Source: Ryuthela nishihirai (lineage: Eukaryota; Arthropoda; Arachnida; Araneae; Heptathelidae). Taken from it: DNA of 64,000 bases. The DNA is taken from the NCBI GenBank assembly GCA_038380435.1, contig JAWZYU010000007.1:22051001-22115000 (forward strand), written 5' to 3'. The translations under genes and the position numbers were made by a program. Numbering within the stretch: position 1 is the first letter of the stretch; every line of letters begins with the position of its first letter. The notes below the pieces were generated by a model. It made no database searches and was not told where the DNA came from. It saw only the letters and a list, made by a program, of their open reading frames with translations. Below, piece by piece: positions 44,236-55,900 of the stretch.

Positions 44236-44412
44236 TCTCCTGACAAATCACCATTTCCTGAAACTGACTTTCCAGAGTGGTCGCAAAAGCTTCCACCTTG
44301 TGCTCGTTGTTATAAACAATCCCATTCATTCCATGAATCGGAGGATATTCCGAAACTGGTTTCTTCAGGGCATTGGCTATTCGCCAGATGGAATTGTTCT
44401 CTGTTGTAAGGG

Positions 44413-44803
44413 TTGGGTTGGGTTGTTTTACCTCTGAGCGGCACTTTTTTGCACACCATGGGCTAAATGGCCAGGTCACATGGACCCCGAAGGCTCAGAG
44501 AAGGTTGGAGGAGGGGACCCACTGGAACAGCTGTTGGGAGACAGATGGTAGCCTCCCGTCAAGGCCATCCAGCGTGTTCTTTAACGTGCACAGGGTATGT
44601 CTCTCCCGCACACGGGGCCACGGCTTAACGTCCCATCCGACGGACGGCGGCCATTCCAAGTCCATCGGTGTCCCCTATTGGCCGTGGGCAAGGCGGTGAA
44701 TTTTTGCGGAGATAAATCTCAACGCTGACCCAGCTGGGACTCGAACCTGGGAACTACAGATTACGAGCCTGGCGCGCTACCGACTGAGCCCTCCCCCGCC
44801 CCC
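44413..44803 (-). mobile_element. SINE-A inserted in the jockey-like LINE
   Basis: TTGGGTTGGGTTGTTTTACC to GAGCCCTCCCCCGCCCC. Exact 12-bp TSD CTGTTGTAAGGG (44401-44412, 44804-44815). Confidence 0.95.
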
Positions 44804-45011
44804 CTGTTGTAAGGGAGAACAGCTACTTGTCCGAAGAGTCAAATCGATGCTCGCGAATTCTATCACGAACAGAGTTTTGAGTTCCCTGAGACGTTCCTGT
44901 GTCTCTGATATTTTTGCCATTCTCTTCTTGCTTTATTTTTAAGAGAGATCATCCCAAGAATGTCATCAGGAAGTTTATTGGCCTCAATTTGATTCTCCTT
45001 AATCTTACTTG

Positions 45012-45590
45012 CTAACAGTATGCACTCATGATATTATCATTAAGTGTAGAAATATCCCTGTCAATGAGAGCAGGAATTTTGGCCTTTGTATGTCCATTAA
45101 CTCTCTCGTTGACAAGGAATCTGTATTTCTCCCAGTTAGCGATCCTGTGAGAGATAACGTTTTCAGTAATTTCATTACCAATAATAATAATGATAGTTTC
45201 GTGATCAGAGCTGAGCTCATGGATTACTTGAATATCATAGGAGGGACTAAAGTGCCCAAAAACAAAAATGTCATAGACATCTGGTTTATGTATCTGGTTA
45301 TGTATCATCTGGTATGGTATTGTGGGGGGGGGGGGGGAAGTGGGCTCTTTAGGTTCGTCTATGATGAGATCTTCTCTTGAGGCATAGTCAAGCAAAAAAC
45401 GACCACTTTTGCTCCCCACATTAGAATTCCATCACTGGTGCTTGCAGTTAAGACCTTCGGCAAGAACAGTTGCTGTTCTAGGGTTAAACAGTTTGTCCAG
45501 ATCATTGCTAAAGATTTCAGAGTTTGGAGCCTTATAAAGCTGCTATTAATTTATCGTCCCCCAAATTAATTTGCTAAATCACTACCATAG
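45012..45590 (-). pseudogene. jockey-like endonuclease, partial
   Basis: Contains SGRFLLDYASREDLII, PDVYDIFVFGHFS and ELSSDHETIIIII, in the order of the final third of the APE endonuclease of jockey-type ORF2 proteins; the last holds the SDH block with the catalytic His. The N-terminal catalytic Glu block is missing or beyond the decayed 5' end. Confidence 0.6.
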
Positions 45591-45790
45591 GAGCTAAATT
45601 TTAAAAAACTTAAGCACTAAAGAATAATATATTATTACTACTTATTTACAAATTGCTAGCTTTTTCAAACATATATTTATTGATTTCTCATTTTTTTTCA
45701 TTTCAATCATTTCAAAAGATTAAATCTCTCCCAAACATATTTCAAAATACTACACTTCCGATCATGTATGTTTCTTTTCTCGTGTTATCT
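45591..45790. other. unannotated AT-rich stretch
   Basis: Short spacer between the decayed LINE and the 28-bp array. Confidence 0.3.
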
Positions 45791-48392
45791 TTTCACGATT
45801 TTCCTCCCTCATAGATCTTCTCTATGGCGAATTATATTGACAATCTTCTCTATGGCGAATTACATTGACAATCTTCTCTATGGCGAATTACATTGACACT
45901 CTTCTCTGTGGTAAATTACATTGACAATCTTCTCTATGGTGAATTATATTGACAATCTTCTCTATGGCGAATTACATTGACAATCTTCTCTATGGCGAAT
46001 TACATTGACAATCTTCTCTACGGCGAATTACATTGACACTCTTCTCTATGGCGAATTACATTGACAATCTTCTCTGTGGCAAATTACATTGACAATCTTC
46101 TCTATGGCGAATTACATTGACACTCTTCTCTGTGGTAAATTACATTGACAATCTTCTCTATGGTGAATTACATTGACAATCTTCTCTATGGTGAATTACA
46201 TTGACAATCTTCTCTATGGCGAATTATATTGACAATCTTCTCTATGGCGAATTACATTGACAATCTTCTCTATGGCGAATTACATTGACAATCTTCTCTA
46301 TGGCGAATTACAATGACACTTCTCTATGGCGAATTACATTGACAATCTTCTCTATGGCGAATTATATTGACAATCTTCTCTATGGCGAATTACATTGACA
46401 ATCTTCTCTATGGCGAATTACATTGACAATCTTCTCTATGGCGAATTACAATGACACTTCTCTATGGCGAATTACATTGACAATCTTCTCTGTGGTAAAT
46501 TACATTGACAATCTTCTCTATGGTGAATTACATTGACAATCTTCTCTATGGTGAATTACATTGACAATCTTCTCTATGACGAATTACATTGACAATCTTC
46601 TCTATGGCGAATTACATTGACAATCTTCTCTATGGTGAATTACATTGACAATCTTCTCTATGGCGAATTACATTGACAATCTTCTCTATGGCGAATTACA
46701 TTGACAATCTTCTCTACGGCGAATTACATTGACAATCTTCTCTATGACGAATTACATTGACAATCTTCTCTATGGCAAATTACATTGACAGTCTTCTCTA
46801 TGACGAATTACATTGACAATCTTCTCTATGGCGAATTACATTGACAATCTTCTCTATGGCGAATTACATTGACAATCTTCTCTATGGTGAATTACATTGA
46901 AAATCTTCTCTATGACGAATTACATTGACAATCTTCTCTATGGCGAATTACATTGACAATCTTCTCTATGGCAAATTACATTGACAGTCTTCTCTATGAC
47001 GAATTACATTGCCAATCTTCTCTATGGCGAATTACATTGACAATCTTCTCTATGGCGAATTACATTGACAATCTTCTCTATGGTGAATTACATTGACAAT
47101 CTTCTCTATGACGAATTACATTGACAATCTTCTCTATGGTGAATTACATTGACAATCTTCTCTATGGCGAATTACATTGACAATCTTCTCTATGGTGAAT
47201 TACATTGACAATCTTCTCTATGGCGAATTACATTGACAATCTTCTCTATGGTGAATTACATTGACAATCTTCTCTATGGTGAATTACATTGACAATCTTC
47301 TCTATGGCGAATTACATTGACAATCTTCTCTATGGCGAATTACATTGACAATCTTCTCTATGGCGAATTACATTGACAATCTTCTCTATGGCGAATTACA
47401 TTGACAATCTTCTCTATGGCGAATTACATTGACAATCTTCTCTATGGCGAATTACATTGACAATCTTCTCTATGGCGAATTACATTGACAATCTTCTCTA
47501 TGGCGAATTACATTGACAATCTTCTCTATGGCGAATTACATTGACAATCTTCTCTATGGTGAATTACATTGAAAATCTTCTCTATGACGAATTACATTGA
47601 CAATCTTCTCTATGGTGAATTACATTGACAATCTTCTCTATGACGAATTACATTGACAATCTTCTCTCTGACGAATTACATTGACAATCTTCTCTCTGGT
47701 GAATTACATTGACAATCTTCTCTATGGCGAATTACATTGACAATCTTCTCTGTGGTGAATTACATTGACAATCTTCTCTGTGGTGAATTACATTGACAAT
47801 CTTCTCTGTGGCGAATTACATTGACAATCTTCTCTGTGGCGAATTACATTGACAATCTTCTCTGTGGCGAATTACATTGACAATCTTCTCTATGGCAAAT
47901 TACATTGACAATCTTCTCTGTGGTGAATTACATTGACTATCTTCTCTATGGCGAATTACACTGACAATCTTCTCTATGACGAATTACATTGACAATCTTC
48001 TCAATGGCGAATTACATTGACAATCTTCTCTATGGTGAATTACATTGACAATCTTCTCTATGGCGAATTACATTGACAATCTTCTCTATGGCAAATTACA
48101 TTGACAATCTTCTCTATGGCGAATTACATTGACAATCTTCTCTATGGCGAATTACATTGAGAATCTTCTCTATGGTGAATTACATTGAAAATCTTCTCTA
48201 TGACGAATTACATTGACAATCTTCTCTATGGTAAATTACATTGACAATCTTCTCTATGACGAATTACATTGACAATCTTCTCTATGGCGAATTACATTGA
48301 CAATCTTCTCTCTGGTGAATTACATTGACAATCTTCTCTATGGCGAATTACATTGACAATCTTCTCTATGGCAAATTACATTGACAATCTAT
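45790..48392. repeat. 28-bp minisatellite, about 90 copies
   Basis: Unit ATTACATTGACAATCTTCTC plus TATGGCGA, with variants at the last bases (GGCGA, GGTGA, GACGA, GGCAA). The array begins with ATTTTCCTCCCTCATAGATC, a phrase also present at 44090 in the jockey patch. The copies closest to the left edge have TATATTGAC, the jockey version of the motif. Confidence 0.95.
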
Positions 48393-49356
48393 TGAACCAC
48401 AATTTTCTGTAAGACTTCTTCAGCAAGCAGCTTCATAGAGGTAATTTTTTATTTCCAATTCTTTTCCTTTTATTTTCGAGGTTTTTGCTTCCGGAAATAA
48501 TTAATTTGATTTTGGAAAAACACCAGATTCTTCAATTTATGTAGGTGTAAGATCGTAGTGATTGCTAGCATGAAATAAAATGGTTGTTAGGATCAGATTG
48601 TGGTCGATATATTAGAACAAGTAGCAGTAAAGGAGAATAGTTGGTATAGAAAGATTTGTGTTTCTGAAAAACATTCGTGGCATCATTTAATAATTATTAT
48701 AATAACAAATAATTCTTCCCAGTTGCTTCGGAACTATCTTTGTGGGACGTTTTGGAGGATTATTGGCAACTTATTGTTGGAGGACTATTGGCAACTTATT
48801 GTTGGAGGACTATTGGCAACATAATGTCAGATGGATTGGGCCGCTACGATATCAAACAAAATTTTAGTAAGATGATACTGCATGTAGAACAGGGAAATTC
48901 ATAAAAATTCTATTCCTCCCCATTCCTAAAAGCTGGTTTTTGAATAAAATGTAATGTTCGATGCCTATAATAATAATATATTAAAAGGCTCAACTTATAA
49001 GGAGAAAATGGGAAAATTTTCCAGTATGAAAAATATAATAAACCTTTGGTTACACAGTTCAGATCATAGTACTGTCAGAGCTGGAGACAGTTTTGCAAAT
49101 CCCACGGATAAAATTTTATCATTAGCCTCTCTTCCTTCTGACTGTCGTTTTATTACAACCACATTTGCTGAACAAAGGCGAAGTCCTTTCTCTCTGAAGA
49201 ATGAAGTTCTTGTTTTAATCCTTAAGTAATACTTTCAGATATACAATAGGCACAATGATTAAGTCACAAAGAGCTCAAGGGGTATAAGGAAGGGGATTCA
49301 TTAAATAAATATTAGGAGATAGGTAAAGAAACATCCAGTTAATCCACCCATAGTGG
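48393..49356. other. unannotated stretch with a 25-bp triplet repeat
   Basis: GGAGGACTATTGGCAACTTA plus TTGTT occurs three times (48754, 48779, 48804). AGTTGGTATAGAAAGATTTG (48640) is shared with about 36872. An open frame at 48954-49229 has no recognisable motif. A weak SINE-A-like scrap lies near 49245-49320. Confidence 0.4.
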
Positions 49357-49730
49357 GGGGCGGGGGTGGCTCAGTGGTAGCGCGCCACGCTCGTAGTCTG
49401 TTCGAGTCCATGCTGGGTCAGAGTTGAGATTTATGTAAGCAAAATTCCCTGCCCTGCCCACGGTCAGTAGAGGACACCGATGAATTTGGAAAGGCCGCCG
49501 TCCGTCGGATGGGACGTTAAACCGTGGCTCCGTGTGCGGGAAAGCCATACCCTGTGCACGTTAAAGAACACGCTGGATGACCTTGACAGGAGGTTACCAT
49601 CTGTCTCCCAACAGCTGTTCCAGTGGGTTCCTTCCCCCAACCTTCCCTGAGCCTTCGGGGTCCATGTGACCTGGCCATATAGCCCATGGTGTGCAAAAAA
49701 AGTGCCGCTCAGAGGTAAAACAACCCAATT
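49357..49730 (+). mobile_element. SINE-A
   Basis: GGGGCGGGGGTGGCTCAG head with small deletions around the anticodon arm, body and tail GTAAAACAACCCAA. No clear TSD. Confidence 0.9.
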
Positions 49731-50805
49731 TTAATATTTTGTTAGAGCAGATAATCAGATAATTTACACGCAAAATAATCAGTATCGATTTTTTTTTTCT
49801 CACTTCTGCAGCGGTCAGAAAATTCCAACACAGTTTCTTTTTTAGCAGTCCATCTGTCAAATCCCTTGGTCTTAACTTTGCTACTTAAGGGCTTAACTTC
49901 AACTACTATCTCCACATGTTGTCCTTTTCACAGCTGACTGATCTATAACATGTATCACTTCCTCACGACATGCACCCATTCCACTGAAACAGGTCCTTGA
50001 CATCAACAGATCCATTAAAATTTTATTCCCACACCATTTATTATTGCATCTCCTCTATAATCACAAATGTATCTCTTATCTCCGAACTATGTCCAGTACG
50101 AAATAAAAAGAAACTTCTAATTCTCTTATTAATAGCATAACTACCAATTTTCAGATGTTTCTCGTTCACAGAACACGTCTATAAATTCCAAATGTTTCAA
50201 GTTGTAATCTATAAGTGATTTCACGAAACAGAAGAGGAAAAAAATTCAAACGGAACCTCAGAAAAAAAATATACAATTCACAAGCAGCAGATTATACTCA
50301 GTATCGAATAAAATATCGAAGAAATTCGTTTCAATCTGGGTAGAGGATTTCTTATCTACCTCCATCAATCTTTTCATCTCCTTTCCTCTTTGCAATGGAG
50401 AGTTGAATGAACAAAGATTTGCTCTGACTCCCGACAGTGACCTTCAGATGGTAATACTATTCCACGATCCTTTGAATCTCTTTTTACCTTTGGATTAATT
50501 GCTTTATGTGACATAGCTCAAATAGAAATGTAGCAGGCTTTAGCCTAAGGGGCGTAAAAGTTTCTCGCGTGGGGTGAATGATGCAGATACTTCATCTCCC
50601 ACTTTTTGGGGGGGATTGAGATATGCTATGGAGGTGAGTCAGGCAAAAAACTTTGAACAACTCATTTTTCTTCAGAGCAAGTTTCTTTTTTTTACCTATT
50701 GGACGTTATCCGATTCGAAATGTTGGACAAAGAATTCTATTTAAAATGAATTTATCTGAATAAAATCTGACAAATATGTTTTGTTTCCAGACTTCGATTA
50801 ATACA
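49731..50805. other. unannotated stretch
   Basis: No protein similarity, tRNA-like head or tandem structure that I can support. A G run lies near 50610. Confidence 0.3.
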
Positions 50806-51195
50806 TTGGTTGGTTGTGGTTGTGGTTGGTTTACCTCTGAGCGGCACTTTTTTGCAAACAATGGGCTAAATGGCCAGATCACAAGGACCCCGAAGTCTCA
50901 GAGAATGGTTGGGGGAAGGGACCCACTGGTACAGCTGTTGGGAGATAGATGATAGCCTCCCGTCAAGACTATTCAGTGTGTTCTTTAACGTGCACAGGGT
51001 ATGGCTCTCATATAACGTGCACAGGGGTTTTCTCTCCCGTACATGGCCCCACTGCTTAACGTCCTAACCGACGGATGGTGGCTTTTCCAAGCCCATCACT
51101 GTCCTGGAATTTTGAGGACATAAATCTCAACGTTGACCCAGTTGGGACTCGAACCTGAGAACTGCAGATTGCAAGCCTGGAGCACTACCGACAAG
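50806..51195 (-). mobile_element. SINE-A, old
   Basis: TTGGTTGTGGTTGTGGTTGG then TTTACCTCTGAGCGGCACTT and the diverged body to GACTCGAACCTGAGAACTGC. Contains a short internal duplication (AACGTGCACAGGG at about 50987 and 51014). Confidence 0.85.
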
Positions 51196-51217
51196 GGATA
51201 AGAGTTTAAATAATAAG

Positions 51218-51360
51218 TAAGTACCCCCTCAAGCAGCAGCTTGCCACAGAGGTTTGACAGGAGCCTGTCAGTTTATATACCAAAGTAGAAAATCTGAGAG
51301 GATGGCAGGACCTCAGTAGAACAACAATACATACATCCATGCCTTACCCGGGGCTCGAAA
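51218..51360 (-). mobile_element. SINE-B, 5'-truncated
   Basis: GTACCCCCTCAAGCAGCAGC tail to CCTTACCCGGGGCTCGAAA, stopping within the B box. Confidence 0.85.
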
Positions 51361-51654
51361 CGGTAAGGAAAATGGTAATAAATACAAAAACTGCTACATG
51401 ATGTTATTTATTTGATTTTGCAAATAGTGTAAACAATGAATTTTCAATAGTATGCAATTTATTTTCATGTTAGTACCTAATTATTGACGAAGAAACAATG
51501 AATTGTACTTTTAATTAAATTTAAGAACAGATTTAATTTATTTATTTATTTTAATATAGAGCCTTGTAGAACTTTCTTACAAACATAAAAAAAATTTCGC
51601 CAAAATTAGCGCTGTATCTCCAAATTTCAGATCAGATGTGTTTCGAGTGTGAGA
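51361..51654. other. unannotated AT-rich stretch
   Basis: Nothing recognised. Confidence 0.3.
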
Positions 51655-51790
51655 TGTAATAATAATAATAATTTATTTCATGCAGCGGGTTACAGTAAAG
51701 CCAAGGTACAGGTAATTTTGGATATTAATTTAATGTTACAGTTTCAATTGTTGCTGTAATATCTCCAAATTTCGGATATTACAGCAATAA
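51655..51790 (-). mobile_element. LINE-like 3' tail with (ATT)n, copy 3
   Basis: ATAATAATAATTTATTTCAT then GGTTACAGTAAAGCCAAGGT and TTGGATATTAATTTAATG match copy 2 at 2662-2750. The following TCCGAAATTTGGAGATATTA-type sequence includes a local inverted repeat (AATATCTCCAAATTTCGGATATT). Confidence 0.5.
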
Positions 51791-51820
51791 TCCTTATCGC
51801 AACAGCAACACTTTTGTGAC

Positions 51821-52038
51821 AGGGCGTGGGTGGCTCAGTCGGTAGCTCGCCAGGCTCGTAATCTGTAGTTCCCAGGTTGGAGTCCCAGCTGGGTCAGTGT
51901 TGAGATTTATCTCCGTAAAATTCCCGCCCTGCCCATGGTCAGTAGGGGACACCGATGGGCTTGGAATGGCCGCCGTCCGTCGGATGGGACGTTAAGCCGT
52001 GGCTCCGTGTGCGGGCGAGCCATATTCTGTGCACGTTT
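51821..52038 (+). mobile_element. SINE-A, 3'-truncated
   Basis: AGGGCGTGGGTGGCTCAG head through CCGTCCGTCGGATGGGACGT to TTCTGTGCACGTTT, where similarity stops. Loss of the 3' half is unusual for a retrotransposed copy and suggests later deletion. Confidence 0.9.
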
Positions 52039-52146
52039 CTGAAAAAAAAAACTTTTTACCTAATTTTAACATATAGAACACACTGAAAGCATAACTTTAC
52101 AGATAAACGCAATACTTCACTGAGAAAATTATTTACAAATTTATGA

Positions 52147-52262
52147 TTATCGAGCCCCGGGTAAGGCATGGATGTATGTATTGTTTTTCTACTGAGGTCC
52201 TCCTATATTCTACGGTTTTCTACTTTGGCCTATATAAACTGAGAGGCTCCTATCAGTGACAA
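52147..52262 (+). mobile_element. SINE-B fragment, diverged
   Basis: TCGAGCCCCGGGTAAGGCAT onward through TATATAAACTGAGAGGCTCC; starts within the B box and lacks the tail. Confidence 0.75.
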
Positions 52263-52660
52263 TTAATGTCAAACAGCGTTTATATTTCTAACAATAACAA
52301 AAGCAGATTATGCACGACTTGATTGATATCTACTTGATTCAAACTGATTTGGAATCGAACTGTTTGAGAGAAACGTGAAAATTTGATATGTTATGCAGAA
52401 TACAGTCTCAGCGACTACAAGTTTTTGAAACTCTAAACACATCTCTAGAATGTCATTTCACTACGGTGTACTTTTATTCTAACCAAGTATAGATATTCTG
52501 AATCGATTTCAAATATTTACGATTATTTCATCCGAGTTGTTTCATTTCTATCCAATGGAAATTGTGTCATAGACACCTAAACGGATTGAGGAAAATTTGT
52601 ATCTGAAATATAGCCAAAAATTCAACGCATAAGAATAAAAATAATTAATTTATAGTACTG
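52263..52660. other. unannotated AT-rich stretch
   Basis: No recognised feature. Confidence 0.3.
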
Positions 52661-52740
52661 TAAGTTGCTTTACTTTCGAGTAACACTTTTTTGTACACAA
52701 TGGGATAAATAGCCAGGCCAAAAAGGTCCCAATGGCTCAG
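52661..52740 (-). mobile_element. SINE-A 3' end that leads into the 72-bp satellite
   Basis: GTTGCTTTACTTTCGAGTAA, CACTTTTTTGTACACAATGG and GATAAATAGCCAGGCC match the reverse SINE-A tail. From there the SINE sequence continues directly into the first 72-bp unit, so this is the visible junction between the SINE and the array. Confidence 0.75.
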
Positions 52741-52992
52741 AGATGTTTGGGGAAGACAATCCACTGGACAGTTGTTACCAATGGTCAGGTCAAAAGGTCC
52801 CAATGGCTCAGAGATGTTTGGGGCAGACAATCCACTGGACAGTTGTTACAAATGGTCAGGTCACAAAGGTCCCAATGGCTCAGAGATGTTTAGGGAAGAA
52901 AATCCACTGGACAGTTGTTACAAATGGTCAGGTCACAAAGGTCCCAATGGTTCAGAGATGTTTGGGGAAGACAATCCACTGGACAGTTGTTA

Positions 52993-55900
52993 TAAATGGT
53001 CAGGTCACAAAGGTCCCAATGGCTCAAAGATGTTTGGGGAAGACAATCCACTGGACAGTTGTTACAAATGGTCAGGTCACAAAGGTCCCAATGGCTCAGA
53101 GGTGTTTGGGGAAGACAATACACTGGACAATTGTTACAAATGGTCAGGTCACAAAGGTCCCAATGGCTCAGAGGTGTTTGGGGAAGACAATCCACTGGAC
53201 AGTTGTTACAAATGGTCAGGTCACAAAGGTCCCAATGGCTCAGAGATATTTGGGGAAGACAATCCACTGGACAGTTGCTACAAATGGTCAGGTCACAAAG
53301 GTCCCAATGGCTCAGAGATGTTTGGGGAAGACAATCCACTGGACAGTTGTTACAATTGGTATGGTCACAAAGGTCCCAATGGCTCAGAGATGTTTGGGGA
53401 AGACAATCAACTAGACAGTTGTTACCAATGGTCAGGTCACAAAGGTCCCAATGGCTCAGAGATGTTTGGGGAAGACAATCCACTGGACAGTTGTTTCAAA
53501 TGGTATGGTCACAAAGGTCCCAATGGCTCAGAGGTGTTTGCAGAAGACAATACACTGGACAGTTGTTACCAATGGTCAGGTCACAAAGGTCCCAATGGCT
53601 CAGAGATGTTTGGGGAAGACAATCCACTGGACAGTTGTTACAAATGGTCAGGTCACAAAGGTCCCAATGGCTCAGAGATGTTTGGGGAAGACAATCCACT
53701 GCACAGTTGTTACAAATAGTCAGGTCACAAAGGTCCCAATGGCTCAGAGATGTTTGGGGAAGACAATCCACTGGACAGTTGTTACAAATGGTCAGGTCCC
53801 AAAGGTCCCAATGGCTCAGAGATGTTTGGGGAAGACAATCCACTGGACAGTTGTTACAAATTGTCAGGTCATAAAGGTCCCAATTTGCTCAAATGATTTT
53901 TTTGAAAGACAATCCACTGGATAGTTGTTACAAATGGTCAGGTCACAAAGGTCCCAATGGCTCAGAAATGTTTGGGGAAGACAATCCACTGGACACTTGT
54001 TACAAATGGTATGGTCACAAAGGTCCGAATGGCTCAGAGGTGTTTGGGGAAGACAATCCACTGGACAGTTGTTACATATGGTCAGGTCACAATGGTCCCA
54101 ATGGCTCAGAGATGTTTGAGGAAGAGAATCCACTAGACACTTGTTACAAATGGTCAGGTCAAAAAGGTCCCAATGGCTCAGAGTTGTTTGGGGAAAACAA
54201 TCCACTGGACAGTTGTTACAAATTGTCAGGTCACAAAGGTCCCAATGGCTCAGAGATGTTTAGGGAAGACAATCCACTGGACAGTTGTTACAAATGGTCA
54301 GGTCACAAAGGTCCCAATGGCTCAGAGATGTTTGGGAAAGACAATCCAGTGGACAGTTGTTACAAATGGTCAGGTCACAAAGGTCCCAATGGCTCAGAGA
54401 TGTTTAGGGAAGACAATCCACTGGACAGTTGTTACAAATGGTCAGGTCACAAAGGTCCCAATGGCTCAGAGATGTTTGGGAAAGACAATCCAGTGGACAG
54501 TTGTTACAAATGGTCAGGTCACAAAGGTCCCAATGGCTCAGAGATGTTTAGGGAAGACAATCCACTGGACAGTTGTTACAAATGGTCAGGTCACAAAGGT
54601 CCCAATGGCTCAGAGATGTTTGGGGAAGACAATCCACACTTTTGACCTCACCATTGGTAACAACTGGCCAGTTGACAGTTGTTACAAATGGTCAGGTCAC
54701 AAAGGTCCCAATGGCTCAAAGATGTTTGGGGAAGACAATCCACTGGACAGTTGTTACAAATGGTCAGGTCACAAAGGTCCCAATGGCTCAGAGGTGTTTG
54801 GGGAAGACAATACACTGGACAGTTGTTACAAATGGTCAGGTCACAAAGGTCGCAATGGCTCAGAGGTGTTTGGGGAAGACAATCCACTGGACAGTTGTTA
54901 CAAATGGTCAGGTCACAAAGGTCCCAATGGCTCAGAGATGTTTGGGAAAGACAATCCAGTGGACAGTTGCTACAAATGGTCAGGTCACAAAGGTCCCAAC
55001 GGCTCAGAGATGTTTGGGGAAGACAATCCACACTTTTGACCTCACTATTGGTAACAACTGGCCAGTTGACAGTTGTTACAAATGGTCAGGTCACAAAGGT
55101 CCCAATGGCTCAAAGATGTTTGGGGAAGACAATCCACTGGACAGTTGTTACAAATGGTCAGGTCACAAAGGTCCCAATGGCTCAGAGGTGTTTGGGGAAG
55201 ACAATACACTGGACAATTGTTACAAATGGTCAGGTCACAAAGGTCCCAATGGCTCAGAGGTGTTTGGGGAAGACAATCCACTGGACAGTTGTTACAAATG
55301 GTCAGGTCACAAAGGTCCCAATGGCTCAGAGATATTTGGGGAAGACAATCCACTGGACAGTTGCTACAAATGGTCAGGTCACAAAGGTCCCAATGGCTCA
55401 GAGATGTTTGGGGAAGACAATCCACTGGACAGTTGTTACAATTGGTATGGTCACAAAGGTCCCAATGGCTCAGAGATGTTTGGGGAAGACAATCAACTAG
55501 ACAGTTGTTACCAATGGTCAGGTCACAAAGGTCCCAATGGCTCAGAGATGTTTGGGGAAGACAATCCACTGGACAGTTGTTTCAAATGGTATGGTCACAA
55601 AGGTCCCAATGGCTCAGAGGTGTTTGCAGAAGACAATACACTGGACAGTTGTTACCAATGGTCAGGTCACAAAGGTCCCAATGGCTCAGAGATGTTTGGG
55701 GAAGACAATCCACTGGACAGTTGTTACAAATGGTCAGGTCACAAAGGTCCCAATGGCTCAGAGATGTTTGGGGAAGACAATCCACTGCACAGTTGTTACA
55801 AATAGTCAGGTCACAAAGGTCCCAATGGCTCAGAGATGTTTGGGGAAGACAATCCACTGGACAGTTGTTACAAATGGTCAGGTCCCAAAGGTCCCAATGG

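Larger units (their letters stand above)
42471..45590 (-). mobile_element. jockey-like LINE, decayed, with SINE-A and minisatellite insertions
   Basis: The minus strand carries, in order: the end of the endonuclease (about 45.4-45.0 kb), a linker (44.9-43.65 kb, broken by a SINE-A and a minisatellite patch), the RT (43.62-43.09 kb) and a C-terminal thumb region (42.95-42.52 kb). The likely 3' end has CCCCTTCGGGATTTATCTG. ORF1 is not seen. Confidence 0.8.

Noticed and set aside
45009..45380. 123-codon plus-strand frame
   Set aside because: It is the complementary shadow of the jockey-like endonuclease, whose SDH motif is on the minus strand.
45790..48392. CRISPR-like array of short repeats
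   Set aside because: Repeats are directly contiguous without unique spacers, in a eukaryotic transposon-rich context.
51218..52262. A single SINE-B split by an inversion, since the two pieces both stop in the B box
   Set aside because: The two pieces overlap in content (both contain the body) and differ in divergence, so they are better read as two separate truncated copies.
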